Shown: positions 52,331-60,967, numbered from the stretch's first letter. The stretch: DNA of 64,000 nucleotides from Mucilaginibacter gotjawali (GCF_002355435.1 NZ_AP017313.1:992001-1056000), one strand, 5' to 3'. Notes: a model not told the origin generated them from the letters alone. Numbers and translations: made by a program.

Positions 52331-53254
52331 ATGGCAAACATCCAACCTCATAGGATCAGGACGATAAGCGAATACCACCAGGTGATGGGGCTTCCCAAAC
52401 CGGAGCACCCGTTGATCAGTGTGATCGATCTGGCAACCATCAAGCCTTCGCCCGGCCATGAACCGATCAATTTGGTCTTTGATTTTTATTCCATCTCGCT
52501 GAAAAGAGATTTTAATGCCAAAATAAAATACGGCCAGCAGCAGTATGATTTTGATGAAGGCGTGATGTTCTTTATTTCGCCAGGCCAGGTTTTTGGAATA
52601 GAAACAGATGATAAAGATAAAGCCATAAAACGATCGGGATGGCTGTTACTCATCCATCCCGATTTTTTATGGCATACTAATTTAGCCAAAGCCATCAAGC
52701 AATACGAATATTTTAGTTATTCGGTACATGAAGCCTTATTTCTGTCGGAAAAAGAGGAAGCAACCATTATCGGCATTATGCAAAACATCCGGCAGGAGTA
52801 TCATTCCAATATTGATAAATTCAGCCAGGACATCATCATTGCCCAACTGGAGTTATTGCTCCATTTTTCAAACCGGTTTTATAACCGCCAGTTCATCACC
52901 CGCAAAATAACCAATCATGCCATCCTTACCCGCCTGGAAGACCTGCTTGATGACTATTTTAACAGCGATGCCCTGGTAAAACAAGGTTTACCTACAGTTC
53001 AGTACATTGCCGATGCCTTAAACGTATCGCCGGGTTATTTAAGCGGATCGTTGAAAGCATTAACGGGGCAGAGCACGCAGCAGCATATACATGACAGACT
53101 GATTGAAAAAGCAAAGGAAAGATTATCTACTACCGGGTTATCCGTAAGCGAAATTGCGTATGAACTGGGCTTTGAACACCCGCAATCATTCAGTAAGTTA
53201 TTCAAAACAAAAACAAAGCTTTCGCCTTTGGAATTCAGGCATTCGTTCAATTGA
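52331..53254 (+). CDS. AraC family transcriptional regulator
   Basis: The 307-residue regulator has a cupin-like N-terminal sensor (about residues 20-150: YDFDEGVMFFISPGQVFGIE) and a C-terminal pair of HTH motifs (about 205-307). The first HTH is VQYIADALNVSPGYLSGSLK and the second is VSEIAYELGFEHPQSFSKLF, ending in the usual KTKTKLSPLEFR. It lies 12 bases after the NmrA-like gene, so it may regulate that gene or be co-transcribed with it. The ligand is unknown; related regulators in this phylum bind small organics. It is followed by a palindromic repeat. Confidence 0.92.
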   Translation: MANIQPHRIRTISEYHQVMGLPKPEHPLISVIDLATIKPSPGHEPINLVFDFYSISLKRDFNAKIKYGQQQYDFDEGVMFFISPGQVFGIETDDKDKAIKRSGWLLLIHPDFLWHTNLAKAIKQYEYFSYSVHEALFLSEKEEATIIGIMQNIRQEYHSNIDKFSQDIIIAQLELLLHFSNRFYNRQFITRKITNHAILTRLEDLLDDYFNSDALVKQGLPTVQYIADALNVSPGYLSGSLKALTGQSTQQHIHDRLIEKAKERLSTTGLSVSEIAYELGFEHPQSFSKLFKTKTKLSPLEFRHSFN

Positions 53255-53318
53255 GAAAAACGAATCGGATTTTTGATTGCAATTAAAGGAAATCAGGCTT
53301 TATCTATTCAGCGCCGTC

Positions 53319-53346
53319 GTAGAGACGTGATGCATCATGTCTCTAC
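53319..53346. terminator. Palindrome gtagagacgtgatgcatcatgtctctac
   Basis: The 28-base palindrome at 53319-53346 (stem gtagagac...gtctctac, centre gatgcatc) lies between the AraC-type gene and purU and could end both converging transcripts. It lacks a clear T-run, so a dispersed repeat is the alternative reading. Confidence 0.45.
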
Positions 53347-53362
53347 CCCCGTTTCTTTCCCG

Positions 53363-54190
53363 TCAATCAAACACCACTGTTTTATTCTTATACACAAACA
53401 CCCGGTCTTCAAAAACCAGTTTAAGGGCGGTTGCCAGTACGGCAGTTTCAATCTCTTTACCGGCCTTTACCATGTCGGCCACGGTGTAAGAGTGGTTTAC
53501 AGAGATAATTTGCTGCGCGATGATCGGCCCTTCATCCAGTTCATTGGATACAAAATGTGCAGTGGCCCCTATCAGTTTAACACCGCGCTCAAAAGCTTTT
53601 TTGTAGGGGTTTGCGCCGATAAAGGCAGGTAAAAAAGAGTGATGGATATTGATGATCCGCATCGGGAATTTTTCCACCAGTGCCGGGGATAAAATCCGCA
53701 TAAACTTGGCCAGTACAATATAATCCGGGTCGTATTGATCAATAATGGTCGCGATCTTTTCTTCGAACTCCGGCTTGCTGATATTTTCGTGCGACACAGC
53801 GTAAAAGGGCATATCAAAGCGTTTGCAGATATCCTCCAACACGGCGTGATTGCCGATAACTGCCATTACTGTAGCGCCCAGCGTGCCGTAATAATTGCGG
53901 ATCAAAATATCGGCCAGGCAATGGTATTCTTTGGTAACCATCACAACTACCCTTTTTTGCGGAAGCGGATTGATATGCACAATCGGGTTTGCAGGGAGGA
54001 TATCACGCAGTTTCCTTTCAAGGTGTTCGGGGTCGCTTTCGTGGGATACTTCCAGCCGCATAAAAAAGCGGTTTTGTGCCTGGTCCACATGCTCGCGCAT
54101 CGAAACGATATTAAGCTGCTCGCGTGCCATAACTTTCGTTATAGAGGCTACCAGGCCCACCTGGTCGGTACATTGGATAACAATGATCAT
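53363..54190 (-). CDS. purU: Formyltetrahydrofolate deformylase
   Basis: The 275-residue protein has an N-terminal ACT domain (about residues 1-80: IIVIQCTDQVGLVASITKVM) and a C-terminal formyltransferase-like hydrolase domain (from about 88). The active-site strings are RIINIHHSFLPAFIGANPYK with the asparagine and histidine, TAHFVSNELDEGPIIAQ with the aspartate, and KFMRILSP before them. The enzyme hydrolyses 10-formyl-THF to THF and formate and thereby balances the one-carbon pool with purine synthesis. The length matches PurU (about 280). No neighbour of purine metabolism is present. Confidence 0.95.
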   Translation of the reverse strand: MIIVIQCTDQVGLVASITKVMAREQLNIVSMREHVDQAQNRFFMRLEVSHESDPEHLERKLRDILPANPIVHINPLPQKRVVVMVTKEYHCLADILIRNYYGTLGATVMAVIGNHAVLEDICKRFDMPFYAVSHENISKPEFEEKIATIIDQYDPDYIVLAKFMRILSPALVEKFPMRIINIHHSFLPAFIGANPYKKAFERGVKLIGATAHFVSNELDEGPIIAQQIISVNHSYTVADMVKAGKEIETAVLATALKLVFEDRVFVYKNKTVVFD

Positions 54191-54437
54191 AAATTGTGAA
54201 AACGAATACGGGTAAAGATAAATTTTATTAGGTGTTGTACGGTTGTAATGTTGGAAAGTTTAAAAGTTGCAGCAAATATGCTGTACCCCTTTTTACCACG
54301 AACTATGATCCATGAACTATGAACAACTCAATCAGCCATCCTCTCCATCAACTTATTCAACTAAATTTTTTATTTTTATCCGTAACAAAACCCTGCATTT
54401 TAATATCATAGCGAATAGGAACAACCATATTAACTCA

Positions 54438-54641
54438 ATGATCATGCGTTACTTTTTATGCTTTTTGTGCCCGCCGATAGCCATATTGACCACCGGCAGA
54501 ATGGGGTCGTTTGTGTTGAACATTATTTTAACACTTTTATTCTGGATCCCGGGCATCATCCACTCCATTTTGGTGGTGAACGATTTTTATGAAGACAGGC
54601 GTTTCAGGCGTTATGCAAGGGCAACCCGCAGAGGGTTTTAG
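54438..54641 (+). CDS. Pmp3/YqaE-family small membrane protein
   Basis: The 67-residue protein is assigned to start at ATG 54438; a longer in-frame start at 54312 would add 42 polar residues without family support. The sequence MIMRYFLCFLCPPIAILTTG is the Pmp3 hallmark (the Pro-Pro-Ile-Ala after a cysteine), followed by a second helix LNIILTLLFWIPGIIHSILV and a basic tail ending in RRFRRYARATRRG. Pmp3 proteins sit in the membrane and affect membrane potential and cation stress in other organisms. The DHCW cupin gene starts 18 bases downstream. Confidence 0.88.
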   Translation: MIMRYFLCFLCPPIAILTTGRMGSFVLNIILTLLFWIPGIIHSILVVNDFYEDRRFRRYARATRRGF

Positions 54642-54659
54642 TCATCCGGAACAAAACGG

Positions 54660-55052
54660 ATGGATGCTGAAAATATACCCTTCCCGGTAATCAACTGGGA
54701 AAATGTTGCCAAAACAACGCACCCCGGAACTACCGGCGCTGCCTGGTGGCAAACCCTGCAATTTGAGGCTTTGCGGGTAAGGATAGTTGAATACAGTGAA
54801 GGTTATTTGGCCGATCACTGGTGCCGGAAAGGCCATATAGTACACTGCCTGGAAGGTGCGTTTACCACTGAATTGGAAACCGGCGAAAGTTTTCAATTAA
54901 CCGCGGGGATGAGCTATATGGTATCTGACGAGTTAAGTTCCCATCGTTCCGTTACCCAAAGCGGGGTAAAATTGCTGATCATTGACGGTGATTTTTTGAA
55001 ATTGAAAGCCGCTGTTCAAACTGAATATTTACAAACTATCCTCCCCAAATAG
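54660..55052 (+). CDS. DHCW-motif cupin fold protein
   Basis: The 130-residue single cupin has the strings EYSEGYLADHWCRKGHIVHC and LEGAFTTELETGESFQLTAG. The ADHWCRKGH segment is the family name motif (DHCW-type), and the histidines and cysteine next to it are candidate metal ligands. The N-terminus MDAENIPFPVINWENVAKTT is typical of the family. The enzyme class is not known; isomerase or dioxygenase activity is possible. It is probably co-transcribed with the Pmp3 gene (18-base gap). Confidence 0.88.
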   Translation: MDAENIPFPVINWENVAKTTHPGTTGAAWWQTLQFEALRVRIVEYSEGYLADHWCRKGHIVHCLEGAFTTELETGESFQLTAGMSYMVSDELSSHRSVTQSGVKLLIIDGDFLKLKAAVQTEYLQTILPK

Positions 55053-55144
55053 TTGCGGCCAATTATTTAATAAATGATATTTTTTTATCGCCCTGTATCG
55101 TAATTGCTGACAGCCACGTAATCACTCCAATTAACCTGCTGTTT

Positions 55145-55546
55145 ATGAGAACATTCGTTTCTATGGTACTTGCATTAATCATTTTGACCGCCGTATCCTG
55201 CAAAAAATCTACCCAGCTACCTTCAAACGCTTTAATCGGTAAATGGCGCTGGGTAAGATCAGTAGGAGGGATAGGCGGTTTTACCTATACTCCCCAAAGC
55301 ACAGGTAATAATTTCAGGGATGAATTTTATGCTGACAGTACTTATAAACGCTTTGAAAACGATTCCCTGCTCATCCAGGGCAGCTATTCCATCATAAAAG
55401 GCTATAATTATACGCCCACACAAAAAGTTGATGTTTTAAAGATCGGCGACTGGAGAAGCAGCATTTCTATCAAAAATGACACCTTATTCATTGACGACTT
55501 GTTTATCAGCGACGGTTTTGGCGACACCTATGTCAGAATCAGATAA
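55145..55546 (+). CDS. Lipoprotein, lipocalin-like
   Basis: The 133-residue protein has a lipoprotein signal with LTAVSC (lipidated cysteine at residue 19). The mature part has LIGKWRWVRSVGGIGGFTYT, which looks like the first strand of a lipocalin-like barrel, and later strands with DTLFIDDLFISDG. No enzyme motif is seen, and I do not know a specific family. It may be attached to the outer membrane facing the periplasm. It is located 92 bases after the cupin gene, with a tgctgacagcc-type spacer and no clear terminator. Confidence 0.75.
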   Translation: MRTFVSMVLALIILTAVSCKKSTQLPSNALIGKWRWVRSVGGIGGFTYTPQSTGNNFRDEFYADSTYKRFENDSLLIQGSYSIIKGYNYTPTQKVDVLKIGDWRSSISIKNDTLFIDDLFISDGFGDTYVRIR

Positions 55547-55675
55547 AGCTGAAAGCGGATGTTTTAATTTTTCGACAGATTTTAGCATCAATAACAAAGA
55601 TGTTACCAAAAATCTGAAAAGGGTTAACATTTTACCCTGTTAATTGCATCAAAAGTATCATCGGGCATCCATAAA

Positions 55676-55715
55676 ATTAGTTTAAATTTATCGCAACCAT
55701 ATAAATTAAACTAAT
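55676..55715. promoter_or_regulatory. Inverted repeat overlapping the oxidoreductase start codon
   Basis: attagtttaaatttat (55676-55691) is mirrored by ataaattaaactaat (55701-55715) with one extra A in the left arm. The right arm includes the A and T of the start codon at 55714. It could be an operator or an mRNA hairpin that masks the start. No regulator is assigned. Confidence 0.4.
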
Positions 55716-57045
55716 GAGTTCACGAAGAGATTTTTTGCAAAAATCGGCCATAGTGGCCGGGGGCAGCCTGCTGGCCTCAACCTTTAACAATAAAGCCTTT
55801 GCTATTTTTAAAAACCGGATGATGCCCAGCGACCAGCTGAACATTGGCGCTATCGGCATCAATGGCATGGGCTGGGCCGATGTAACCGCCGCCTTAAAAG
55901 TGCCCGGCGTAAACCTGGTGGCCATTTGCGATGTGGATAAAAATGTAATGGACAAACGGATGGCCGACCTGGCCAAAATGAACTATGATACCTCGAAGAT
56001 AAGGCGGTATGATGATTACCAGGCGCTGTTGGATCAAAAAGATATTGATGCCGTGGTAATTGGCACGCCCGACCATTGGCACGCCATGATTATGATGCAT
56101 GCGGTAGAAGCGGGAAAAGATGTTTATGTTGAAAAACCGGTAGGCAACTCCATAGGCGAGTGCAGGGCGATGGTAAAGGCGCAGGAACGGTATAACAAAG
56201 TAGTACAGGCCGGCCAATGGCAGCGCAGCCAGCAGCATTTTAAGGATGCGGTAGACTTTGTACACAGTGGTCAGCTGGGTAATATCCGTACGGTAAAAGT
56301 TTGGTGTTACCAGGGCTGGATGAAACCCGGCCCGGTGGTAGCCGACAGTGCTGCACCGGCCGGCGTTAACTATGCAGGCTGGCTCGGCCCGGCAAAAACG
56401 GTTCCGTTTAACGCAAGCCGGTTCCATTTTAATTTCCGCTGGTTTTGGGATTATGCAGGCGGGTTGATGACCGACTGGGGCGTTCACCTGCTGGATTATG
56501 GTTTACTCGGGATGAATTCGCCCGTGCCTAAATCGGTATCGGCACTGGGCGGGCGTTTTGCTTACCCCGAATTGTATGAAGAAACGCCCGATACCTTAAC
56601 CACGCTGTATGAATTTGACGGCTTCAATATGGTTTGGGATTCGGCCATGGGTATTGATAATGGCTCCTACAACCGCGACCATGGGATTGCTTATATTGGC
56701 AATAATGGTACGCTGATACTAAACCGTGGCGGCTGGGAAGTTATTGAAGAGCGGCAAAGCAAAAGCAAGGTGGCAAAGCCATTTGTGGCCTCGTCAGATA
56801 ACGGGCTGGATAAGCATTGGGAGAATTTTGTAAGCGTGGTAAAATCGCGCAAGATGGAGGATCTGCATTGCCCCATCCAGGCCGGCGCACATGTGGCTAC
56901 CGTTGCGCAAATGGGAAATATTGCCTATCGCACCGGCAAAAAACTGGAATGGAATGATGCTGCGCATGAATTTACAGACAAAGGAGTAAACCGGGAATAC
57001 CTGATGAAGGAATACCATAACGGGTATAAACTGCCGAAGGTTTAA
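55714..57045 (+). CDS. Gfo/Idh/MocA-family oxidoreductase with Tat signal
   Basis: The 443-residue protein begins MSSRRDFLQKSAIVAGGSLL, a twin-arginine signal. The NAD-binding fold has GAIGINGMGWADV and LVAICDVDKNVMDKR, then VVIGTPDHWHAMIMMHAVEA and DVYVEKPVGNSIGECRAMVK. The EKP motif carries the catalytic lysine of the family. The substrate domain has QHFKDAVDFVHSGQLGNIRT and a WFWDYAGGLMTDWGVHLLD segment. Tat-exported members are common in Bacteroidetes and include GH109-type glycosidases and sugar-acid dehydrogenases. The exact substrate is not known. It is a single-gene unit, and a palindromic repeat follows its stop. Confidence 0.9.
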   Translation: MSSRRDFLQKSAIVAGGSLLASTFNNKAFAIFKNRMMPSDQLNIGAIGINGMGWADVTAALKVPGVNLVAICDVDKNVMDKRMADLAKMNYDTSKIRRYDDYQALLDQKDIDAVVIGTPDHWHAMIMMHAVEAGKDVYVEKPVGNSIGECRAMVKAQERYNKVVQAGQWQRSQQHFKDAVDFVHSGQLGNIRTVKVWCYQGWMKPGPVVADSAAPAGVNYAGWLGPAKTVPFNASRFHFNFRWFWDYAGGLMTDWGVHLLDYGLLGMNSPVPKSVSALGGRFAYPELYEETPDTLTTLYEFDGFNMVWDSAMGIDNGSYNRDHGIAYIGNNGTLILNRGGWEVIEERQSKSKVAKPFVASSDNGLDKHWENFVSVVKSRKMEDLHCPIQAGAHVATVAQMGNIAYRTGKKLEWNDAAHEFTDKGVNREYLMKEYHNGYKLPKV

Positions 57046-57075
57046 TTTCGGATTTGGGATTTTAATTTAAGATTT

Positions 57076-57203
57076 TGTCATTTCGATCCGCCCGGAGGCG
57101 GAGAGAAATCTATACACATGCATCACAGCTTTGCATGGTGGAATAAGGCCTGTATAGATTTCTCCTCGTTTCCTACCTACCGGCAGGCTCGTCGAAATTG
57201 ACA
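57076..57203. repeat. REP-like palindrome, second copy
   Basis: tgtcatttcga and gagaaatctatac (57076-57115) are mirrored by gtatagatttctc and tcgaaattgaca (57152-57203). The centre contains catgcat...ttgcatggtgg. It is related to the element at 4541-4646 and lies between the oxidoreductase gene and the sigma-54 activator gene. Confidence 0.65.
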
Positions 57204-57318
57204 GAAAATCTTTAATTCCGAAATCGAAACTGCATAGCATTCTTGAGCGCCATTAAAAATAAACCGCAAGCGAAAAATTCCGAATTCCGAAATTAATAAT
57301 CACTTTTGCCTTTTGATC

Positions 57319-58668
57319 ATGCAAAAGGACAAGCTGTTAATAATTGACGATGAGGAGCGCCTGCGTAACCTGCTGGCCAGGATCCTGCAACTTGAAGGGT
57401 ATGATGTGCTGGTAGCTGCCAATGGAAAAGATGGATTGAAAAAACTCCAGCAGGAGAATGTTCCGGTTGTTATTAGTGACGTAAAGCTGCCTGATTATAA
57501 TGGTATCGATCTTACCCTGCAGATAAAATCAATACGCCCTGCAACCGAGGTTATTGTTTTAACGGCATTTGGGACGATAAATGATGGCGTAAAAGCTATT
57601 AAATCGGGCGCGTTTGATTATATAACCAAGGGTGATGATAACGAAAAGATCATCCCGCTGGTGAGCAAAGCGATGGATAAGGCTTTGTTGCAATACCGTG
57701 TACAGGAATTGGAACAAAAGCTGAATGATAAATTCGGTTTCGACCGGCTGATCGGTAAATCAGCGGCGGTAACCGAAGTGATCAAGCTTGCGCAAAAAGT
57801 TGCATTAACCGATACTACCGTTTTGCTCCTAGGAGAAACCGGTACAGGGAAAGAGTTATTCGCTGAGGCGATACACCAGGCCAGCCCGCGCCACAATAAG
57901 GCATTTGTTGCCGTAAATTGCAGCGCCTTTACAAAGGAGTTATTAGAGAGTGAGTTATTCGGGCACAAGGCCGGGTCATTTACCGGTGCTGTAAAAGATA
58001 AAAAAGGGCTTTTTGAAGAAGCTAATGGCGGTACTATTTTTTTAGATGAAATAGGGGAGCTGGACCACGAACTGCAGGCCAAATTACTCCGTGTGCTTGA
58101 GTCGCAGCAGTTTTTAAAAATTGGCGACACCAAGCCTACCCAGGTAAATGTGCGCATATTGGCGGCCACCAACCGCAATTTACAGGAAGAAGTAAGTAAA
58201 GAGGGTTTCCGCTCTGACTTGTATTACCGTTTATCGGTATTCCAGATCACACTGCCGGCATTGCGCGACCGGAAAAAAGATATCAAACTGCTTGCTGAGT
58301 ATTTTATGAATTATTTTGGCCTTAAAGTCAAAAAACAATTCACCGGGATGACTGACAAGTTTGTAGAAAAGCTGGAAGCCTATGGCTGGCCCGGCAACAT
58401 CCGCGAATTAAAGAATGTGATTGAACGGGCGGTTATATTGGCTGATGAGGCAGTACTTGATGAAAGCCTGCTGCCTTACGAAATGCAGGAACCTTCGCCG
58501 GTAAAGGCCGGCAATTCCCTATCCGCATTCGACCTGGCATCTATAGAAAAACTTCATATCCAGCGGGTTTTAAATCATACCCACGGCAACCGCGCCGAAG
58601 CGGCTCGCCTGCTTAATATCGGCGTTGCTACGTTGTACCGAAAATTGAAAGATTACGGGATGGAATGA
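57319..58668 (+). CDS. Sigma-54-dependent response regulator (NtrC type)
   Basis: The 449-residue protein starts at ATG 57319 (a TTG at 57313 is less likely). The N-terminal receiver has acidic D10-D11, phospho-acceptor D54 (ISDVKLPD), T82 and K104. The AAA+ domain has Walker A GETGTGKE (172-179), the sigma-54 contact loop as GSFTGA (219-224) instead of GAFTGA, and Walker B TIFLDE (239-244). A Fis-type HTH at the C-terminus includes EAARLLNIGVATLYRKL. It activates sigma-54 promoters when phosphorylated. No partner kinase is in the window. Its place ahead of the antiporter and the kdp genes suggests a role in cation homeostasis. Confidence 0.93.
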   Translation: MQKDKLLIIDDEERLRNLLARILQLEGYDVLVAANGKDGLKKLQQENVPVVISDVKLPDYNGIDLTLQIKSIRPATEVIVLTAFGTINDGVKAIKSGAFDYITKGDDNEKIIPLVSKAMDKALLQYRVQELEQKLNDKFGFDRLIGKSAAVTEVIKLAQKVALTDTTVLLLGETGTGKELFAEAIHQASPRHNKAFVAVNCSAFTKELLESELFGHKAGSFTGAVKDKKGLFEEANGGTIFLDEIGELDHELQAKLLRVLESQQFLKIGDTKPTQVNVRILAATNRNLQEEVSKEGFRSDLYYRLSVFQITLPALRDRKKDIKLLAEYFMNYFGLKVKKQFTGMTDKFVEKLEAYGWPGNIRELKNVIERAVILADEAVLDESLLPYEMQEPSPVKAGNSLSAFDLASIEKLHIQRVLNHTHGNRAEAARLLNIGVATLYRKLKDYGME

Positions 58669-58793
58669 TTTTGGAATTAATTAAGATTGTACTTGTAATT
58701 GATCCGGTTACTAATTCAAGAAAAAAATTCCTATTTTAAGCCTCATAATACCAAACTTCATTCGGTTGGAGATCTATAATTAAGCCGGGTTAA

Positions 58794-60050
58794 ATGAATA
58801 TTGACGAGATTTTAACAGCAACCATCGTTTTAACATCTGTTTTCGCTTATGTCAACCATAGGTGGATCAAATGGCCGCCAACCATCGGGATTATGGTGCT
58901 TGCGCTGTTGTTTTCCATTTTGCTGGCTATCGTGGGTAAATTCGACCCGTCGTTAACTAAAAAGGCTGTTTCAATCGTCGCTTCCATCGATTTTCAGAAG
59001 GCATTGATGAATTTTATGCTCAGCTTCCTGCTGTTTGCAGGGGCCATCCAGATCAATGCTAATAAGCTGAAAAAGGAAAGATGGCCAATCATTATATTAT
59101 CTACCGTAGGTACTATTATTTCCACTTTCCTGGTAGGGGGGCTTTCCTGGTACCTTTTTAAATTTTTCGGGATAAATATTGATTTTATTTACTGCCTTTT
59201 ATTTGGTGCGCTGATCTCGCCAACTGACCCGATTGCTGTACTGTCAATTTTAAAAGCAGCAAAGATCCCTTCATCGCTTGAGATCAAAATATCGGGCGAG
59301 TCCTTATTTAATGATGGCGTTGCTGTGGTATTGTTTATCAGCATTGCTGAGCTGGCCAAAAACGGAACTGCCGATTTCCATGCTTTCGGCCTTGTGAAAT
59401 TATTTATGCAGGAAGCTGTAGGCGGCCTTTTATTTGGCGTTATTTTAGGATACACGGGTTATTTAGCGCTGCGAAGTATCGATAATTATGCGGTCGAGAT
59501 TTTAATCACCCTGGCAATTGTAATGGGCGGCTATTCTATCGCGGGGTATTTGCATATTTCGGGGCCCCTCGCTATGGTAGTTGCCGGAATCATCACCGGG
59601 AATAAAGTCAAAGACGAAGTAATGTCTGACGTTACCCAGGACTATTTAAGTAAGTTTTGGGAACTCATAGACGAGATATTAAACGCCGTGCTTTTTTTAC
59701 TGATCGGCATGGAAATGCTGATCATCAAAATTAACGCAATTGTATTTCTTATCGGGATGATCATCATCCTGATAGTCTTGCTTGCCAGGTGGATCTCTGT
59801 AATTATCCCTGTTTACTTTTTGAAATTTTGGATCAGCTTTGAAAAAAATGTAGTGCCCATCCTCACCTGGGGCGGGCTTAGGGGCGGATTATCAGTAGCT
59901 CTTGCTTTGTCCCTTTCGCCTGCCATGCATAAAGATGAATTTGTACTGGTAACTTATATCGTGGTTGTATTTTCAATACTGGTACAAGGCTTAACCATCG
60001 GTGATTTTGTACGACGGCTTGCCAAACGCCAGGAACTAAAAGCAAACTGA
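58794..60050 (+). CDS. CPA1-type Na+/H+ (cation/proton) antiporter
   Basis: The 418-residue protein has about 12 hydrophobic segments. The CPA1 hallmark GALISPTDPIAVLSILK holds the family's ion-binding aspartate region, and GESLFNDGVAVVLF holds the second conserved acidic pair. A later segment WGGLRGGLSVALALSL is also typical. It exchanges Na+ or K+ for H+ across the inner membrane. There is no long cytoplasmic domain, so it is the short version. It starts 125 bases after the sigma-54 activator gene and is followed by the kdp-linked cluster, suggesting a pH/Na+/K+ homeostasis group. Confidence 0.93.
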   Translation: MNIDEILTATIVLTSVFAYVNHRWIKWPPTIGIMVLALLFSILLAIVGKFDPSLTKKAVSIVASIDFQKALMNFMLSFLLFAGAIQINANKLKKERWPIIILSTVGTIISTFLVGGLSWYLFKFFGINIDFIYCLLFGALISPTDPIAVLSILKAAKIPSSLEIKISGESLFNDGVAVVLFISIAELAKNGTADFHAFGLVKLFMQEAVGGLLFGVILGYTGYLALRSIDNYAVEILITLAIVMGGYSIAGYLHISGPLAMVVAGIITGNKVKDEVMSDVTQDYLSKFWELIDEILNAVLFLLIGMEMLIIKINAIVFLIGMIIILIVLLARWISVIIPVYFLKFWISFEKNVVPILTWGGLRGGLSVALALSLSPAMHKDEFVLVTYIVVVFSILVQGLTIGDFVRRLAKRQELKAN

Positions 60051-60196
60051 GGCCGTAATTGCGGGCTAACCATTGCCAGGCTGTTTCATGTTCTCAATCC
60101 TTAGCCTTTTATACACTTTTGCTGGTTTAACTATCAGGTTCCAAAGAAATCTGCCTAAATCCTGAAAATTCAGCAAATCTAAATGCCAACCATTTA

Positions 60197-60222
60197 CATT
60201 TTGATAAAAGCCTATCAAAATG
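60197..60222. promoter_or_regulatory. 10-bp perfect inverted repeat between antiporter and micro-protein genes
   Basis: cattttgata (60197-60206) and tatcaaaatg (60213-60222) are perfect mirror arms around aaagcc. There is no T-run behind it, so it is more likely an operator than a terminator. The surrounding 307-base gap 60051-60357 shows nothing else that I can support. Confidence 0.4.
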
Positions 60223-60357
60223 ATAGTGTCCTATGCTGTTTTCCCAGCCTTTCATTTTTATAAAATTTAATTATGTAATTGATTTTCAGTTTGTTGTTGT
60301 TGTTGTGCTTTTTGTGGCATTTGCTTGGTATAGGTGCCTGCAATCAAATCAAACAAA

Positions 60358-60507
60358 ATGAATATTATAGCTGCGCTCACTTATGTATTATGCTTCATAA
60401 TCATATCCTGTCTCTACAGTAAATCAATCAAATCCCTGAGAAAGATTTTATCCGGGTCAAAACATTTCCAGTCACCGCTGAATGATAACTGTCATTTAAT
60501 TAAGTGA
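60358..60507 (+). CDS. Candidate kdp-linked membrane micro-protein (49 residues)
   Basis: ATG 60358 to TGA 60507 encodes a protein with one N-terminal membrane helix (ALTYVLCFIIISCLY) and a basic tail. Its first 30 residues align along the whole length with the 30-residue micro-protein at 60758: both have I-x-x-L-x-Y-V-(L/I)-C-F-I-(I/V)-I, and a K near the end of the helix. This paralogy supports translation. The gap to the next micro-gene is 78 bases. Function is unknown; the position suggests association with the Kdp complex. Confidence 0.5.
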   Translation: MNIIAALTYVLCFIIISCLYSKSIKSLRKILSGSKHFQSPLNDNCHLIK

Positions 60508-60585
60508 CCATTGATATTTGTATAACTAATTGATTTGTAAATATTTATATAGGATTTCAAATTCTAAAGAAACTCCGGGGAAACA

Positions 60586-60699
60586 ATGAAAAAACAACAA
60601 CTGAAATACTCCTTTAAAGATGTTTTAACCATCGCCATATCATGGCTTTTTGCACTGGCGGTACTTTATATCATCTACATAAAAATCAAAACTTTTTAG
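60586..60699 (+). CDS. Candidate kdp-linked membrane micro-protein (37 residues)
   Basis: ATG 60586 to TAG 60699 encodes MKKQQLKYSFKDVLTIAISW and 17 more residues, with a basic N-terminus, one membrane helix (about 13-32) and a short Lys-rich end. A ggggaaacaatg context gives a reasonable ribosome-binding site. It is not similar to KdpF. It lies in the same orientation between two other micro-genes. Confidence 0.5.
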   Translation: MKKQQLKYSFKDVLTIAISWLFALAVLYIIYIKIKTF

Positions 60700-60757
60700 C
60701 CCTTATAAATACTATTAAACTAAAAAAACAATCCAGGCCCTTTAAATCAAAACAAAA

Positions 60758-60850
60758 ATGGACACCATTCTTACGCTCGCCTACGTCATATGCTTCATTG
60801 TCATATTCTGGCTTTTTTTCAAAACAGTTAATTACTTCGAAAAAATTTAA
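60758..60850 (+). CDS. Candidate kdp-linked membrane micro-protein (30 residues)
   Basis: ATG 60758 to TAA 60850 encodes MDTILTLAYVICFIVIFWLF and FKTVNYFEKI. It is almost entirely one membrane helix with a charged end. It resembles the start of the micro-protein at 60358 and ends in an (E/R)KI motif like that protein's SLRKI. It ends five bases before the kdpF start codon, so the two are likely translated from one message. Confidence 0.6.
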   Translation: MDTILTLAYVICFIVIFWLFFKTVNYFEKI

Positions 60851-60855
60851 AAATC

Positions 60856-60933
60856 ATGATCGCATTATTTATCGTAGCCATCGCCGTATTTTTTTATATG
60901 GTTTATGTGCTCCTCAAACCCGAAAAATTTTAA
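60856..60933 (+). CDS. kdpF: K+-transporting ATPase subunit F
   Basis: The 25-residue protein encoded from ATG 60856 to TAA 60933 ends in YMVYVLLKPEKF, which matches the conserved KdpF ending (Y-x-x-Y-x-L-(L/R)-x-P-E-(K/R)-F). It is one membrane helix that stabilises the KdpFABC complex. It begins five bases after the previous micro-gene and ends 34 bases before kdpA. Confidence 0.9.
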   Translation: MIALFIVAIAVFFYMVYVLLKPEKF

Positions 60934-60967
60934 TAATAACTATTAATTATCATCAAAATAAAAAATT

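Noticed and set aside
57618..58178. Minus-strand frame of 186 codons inside the sigma-54 activator gene
   Set aside because: The plus strand encodes intact Walker A and B motifs there; the antisense frame is Ser-rich noise.
60326..60342. tggtataggtgcctgca as a sigma-54 promoter before the micro-genes
   Set aside because: The GG and GC elements are 11 bases apart and not the 10 expected, and the -24 half deviates from TGGCAC.
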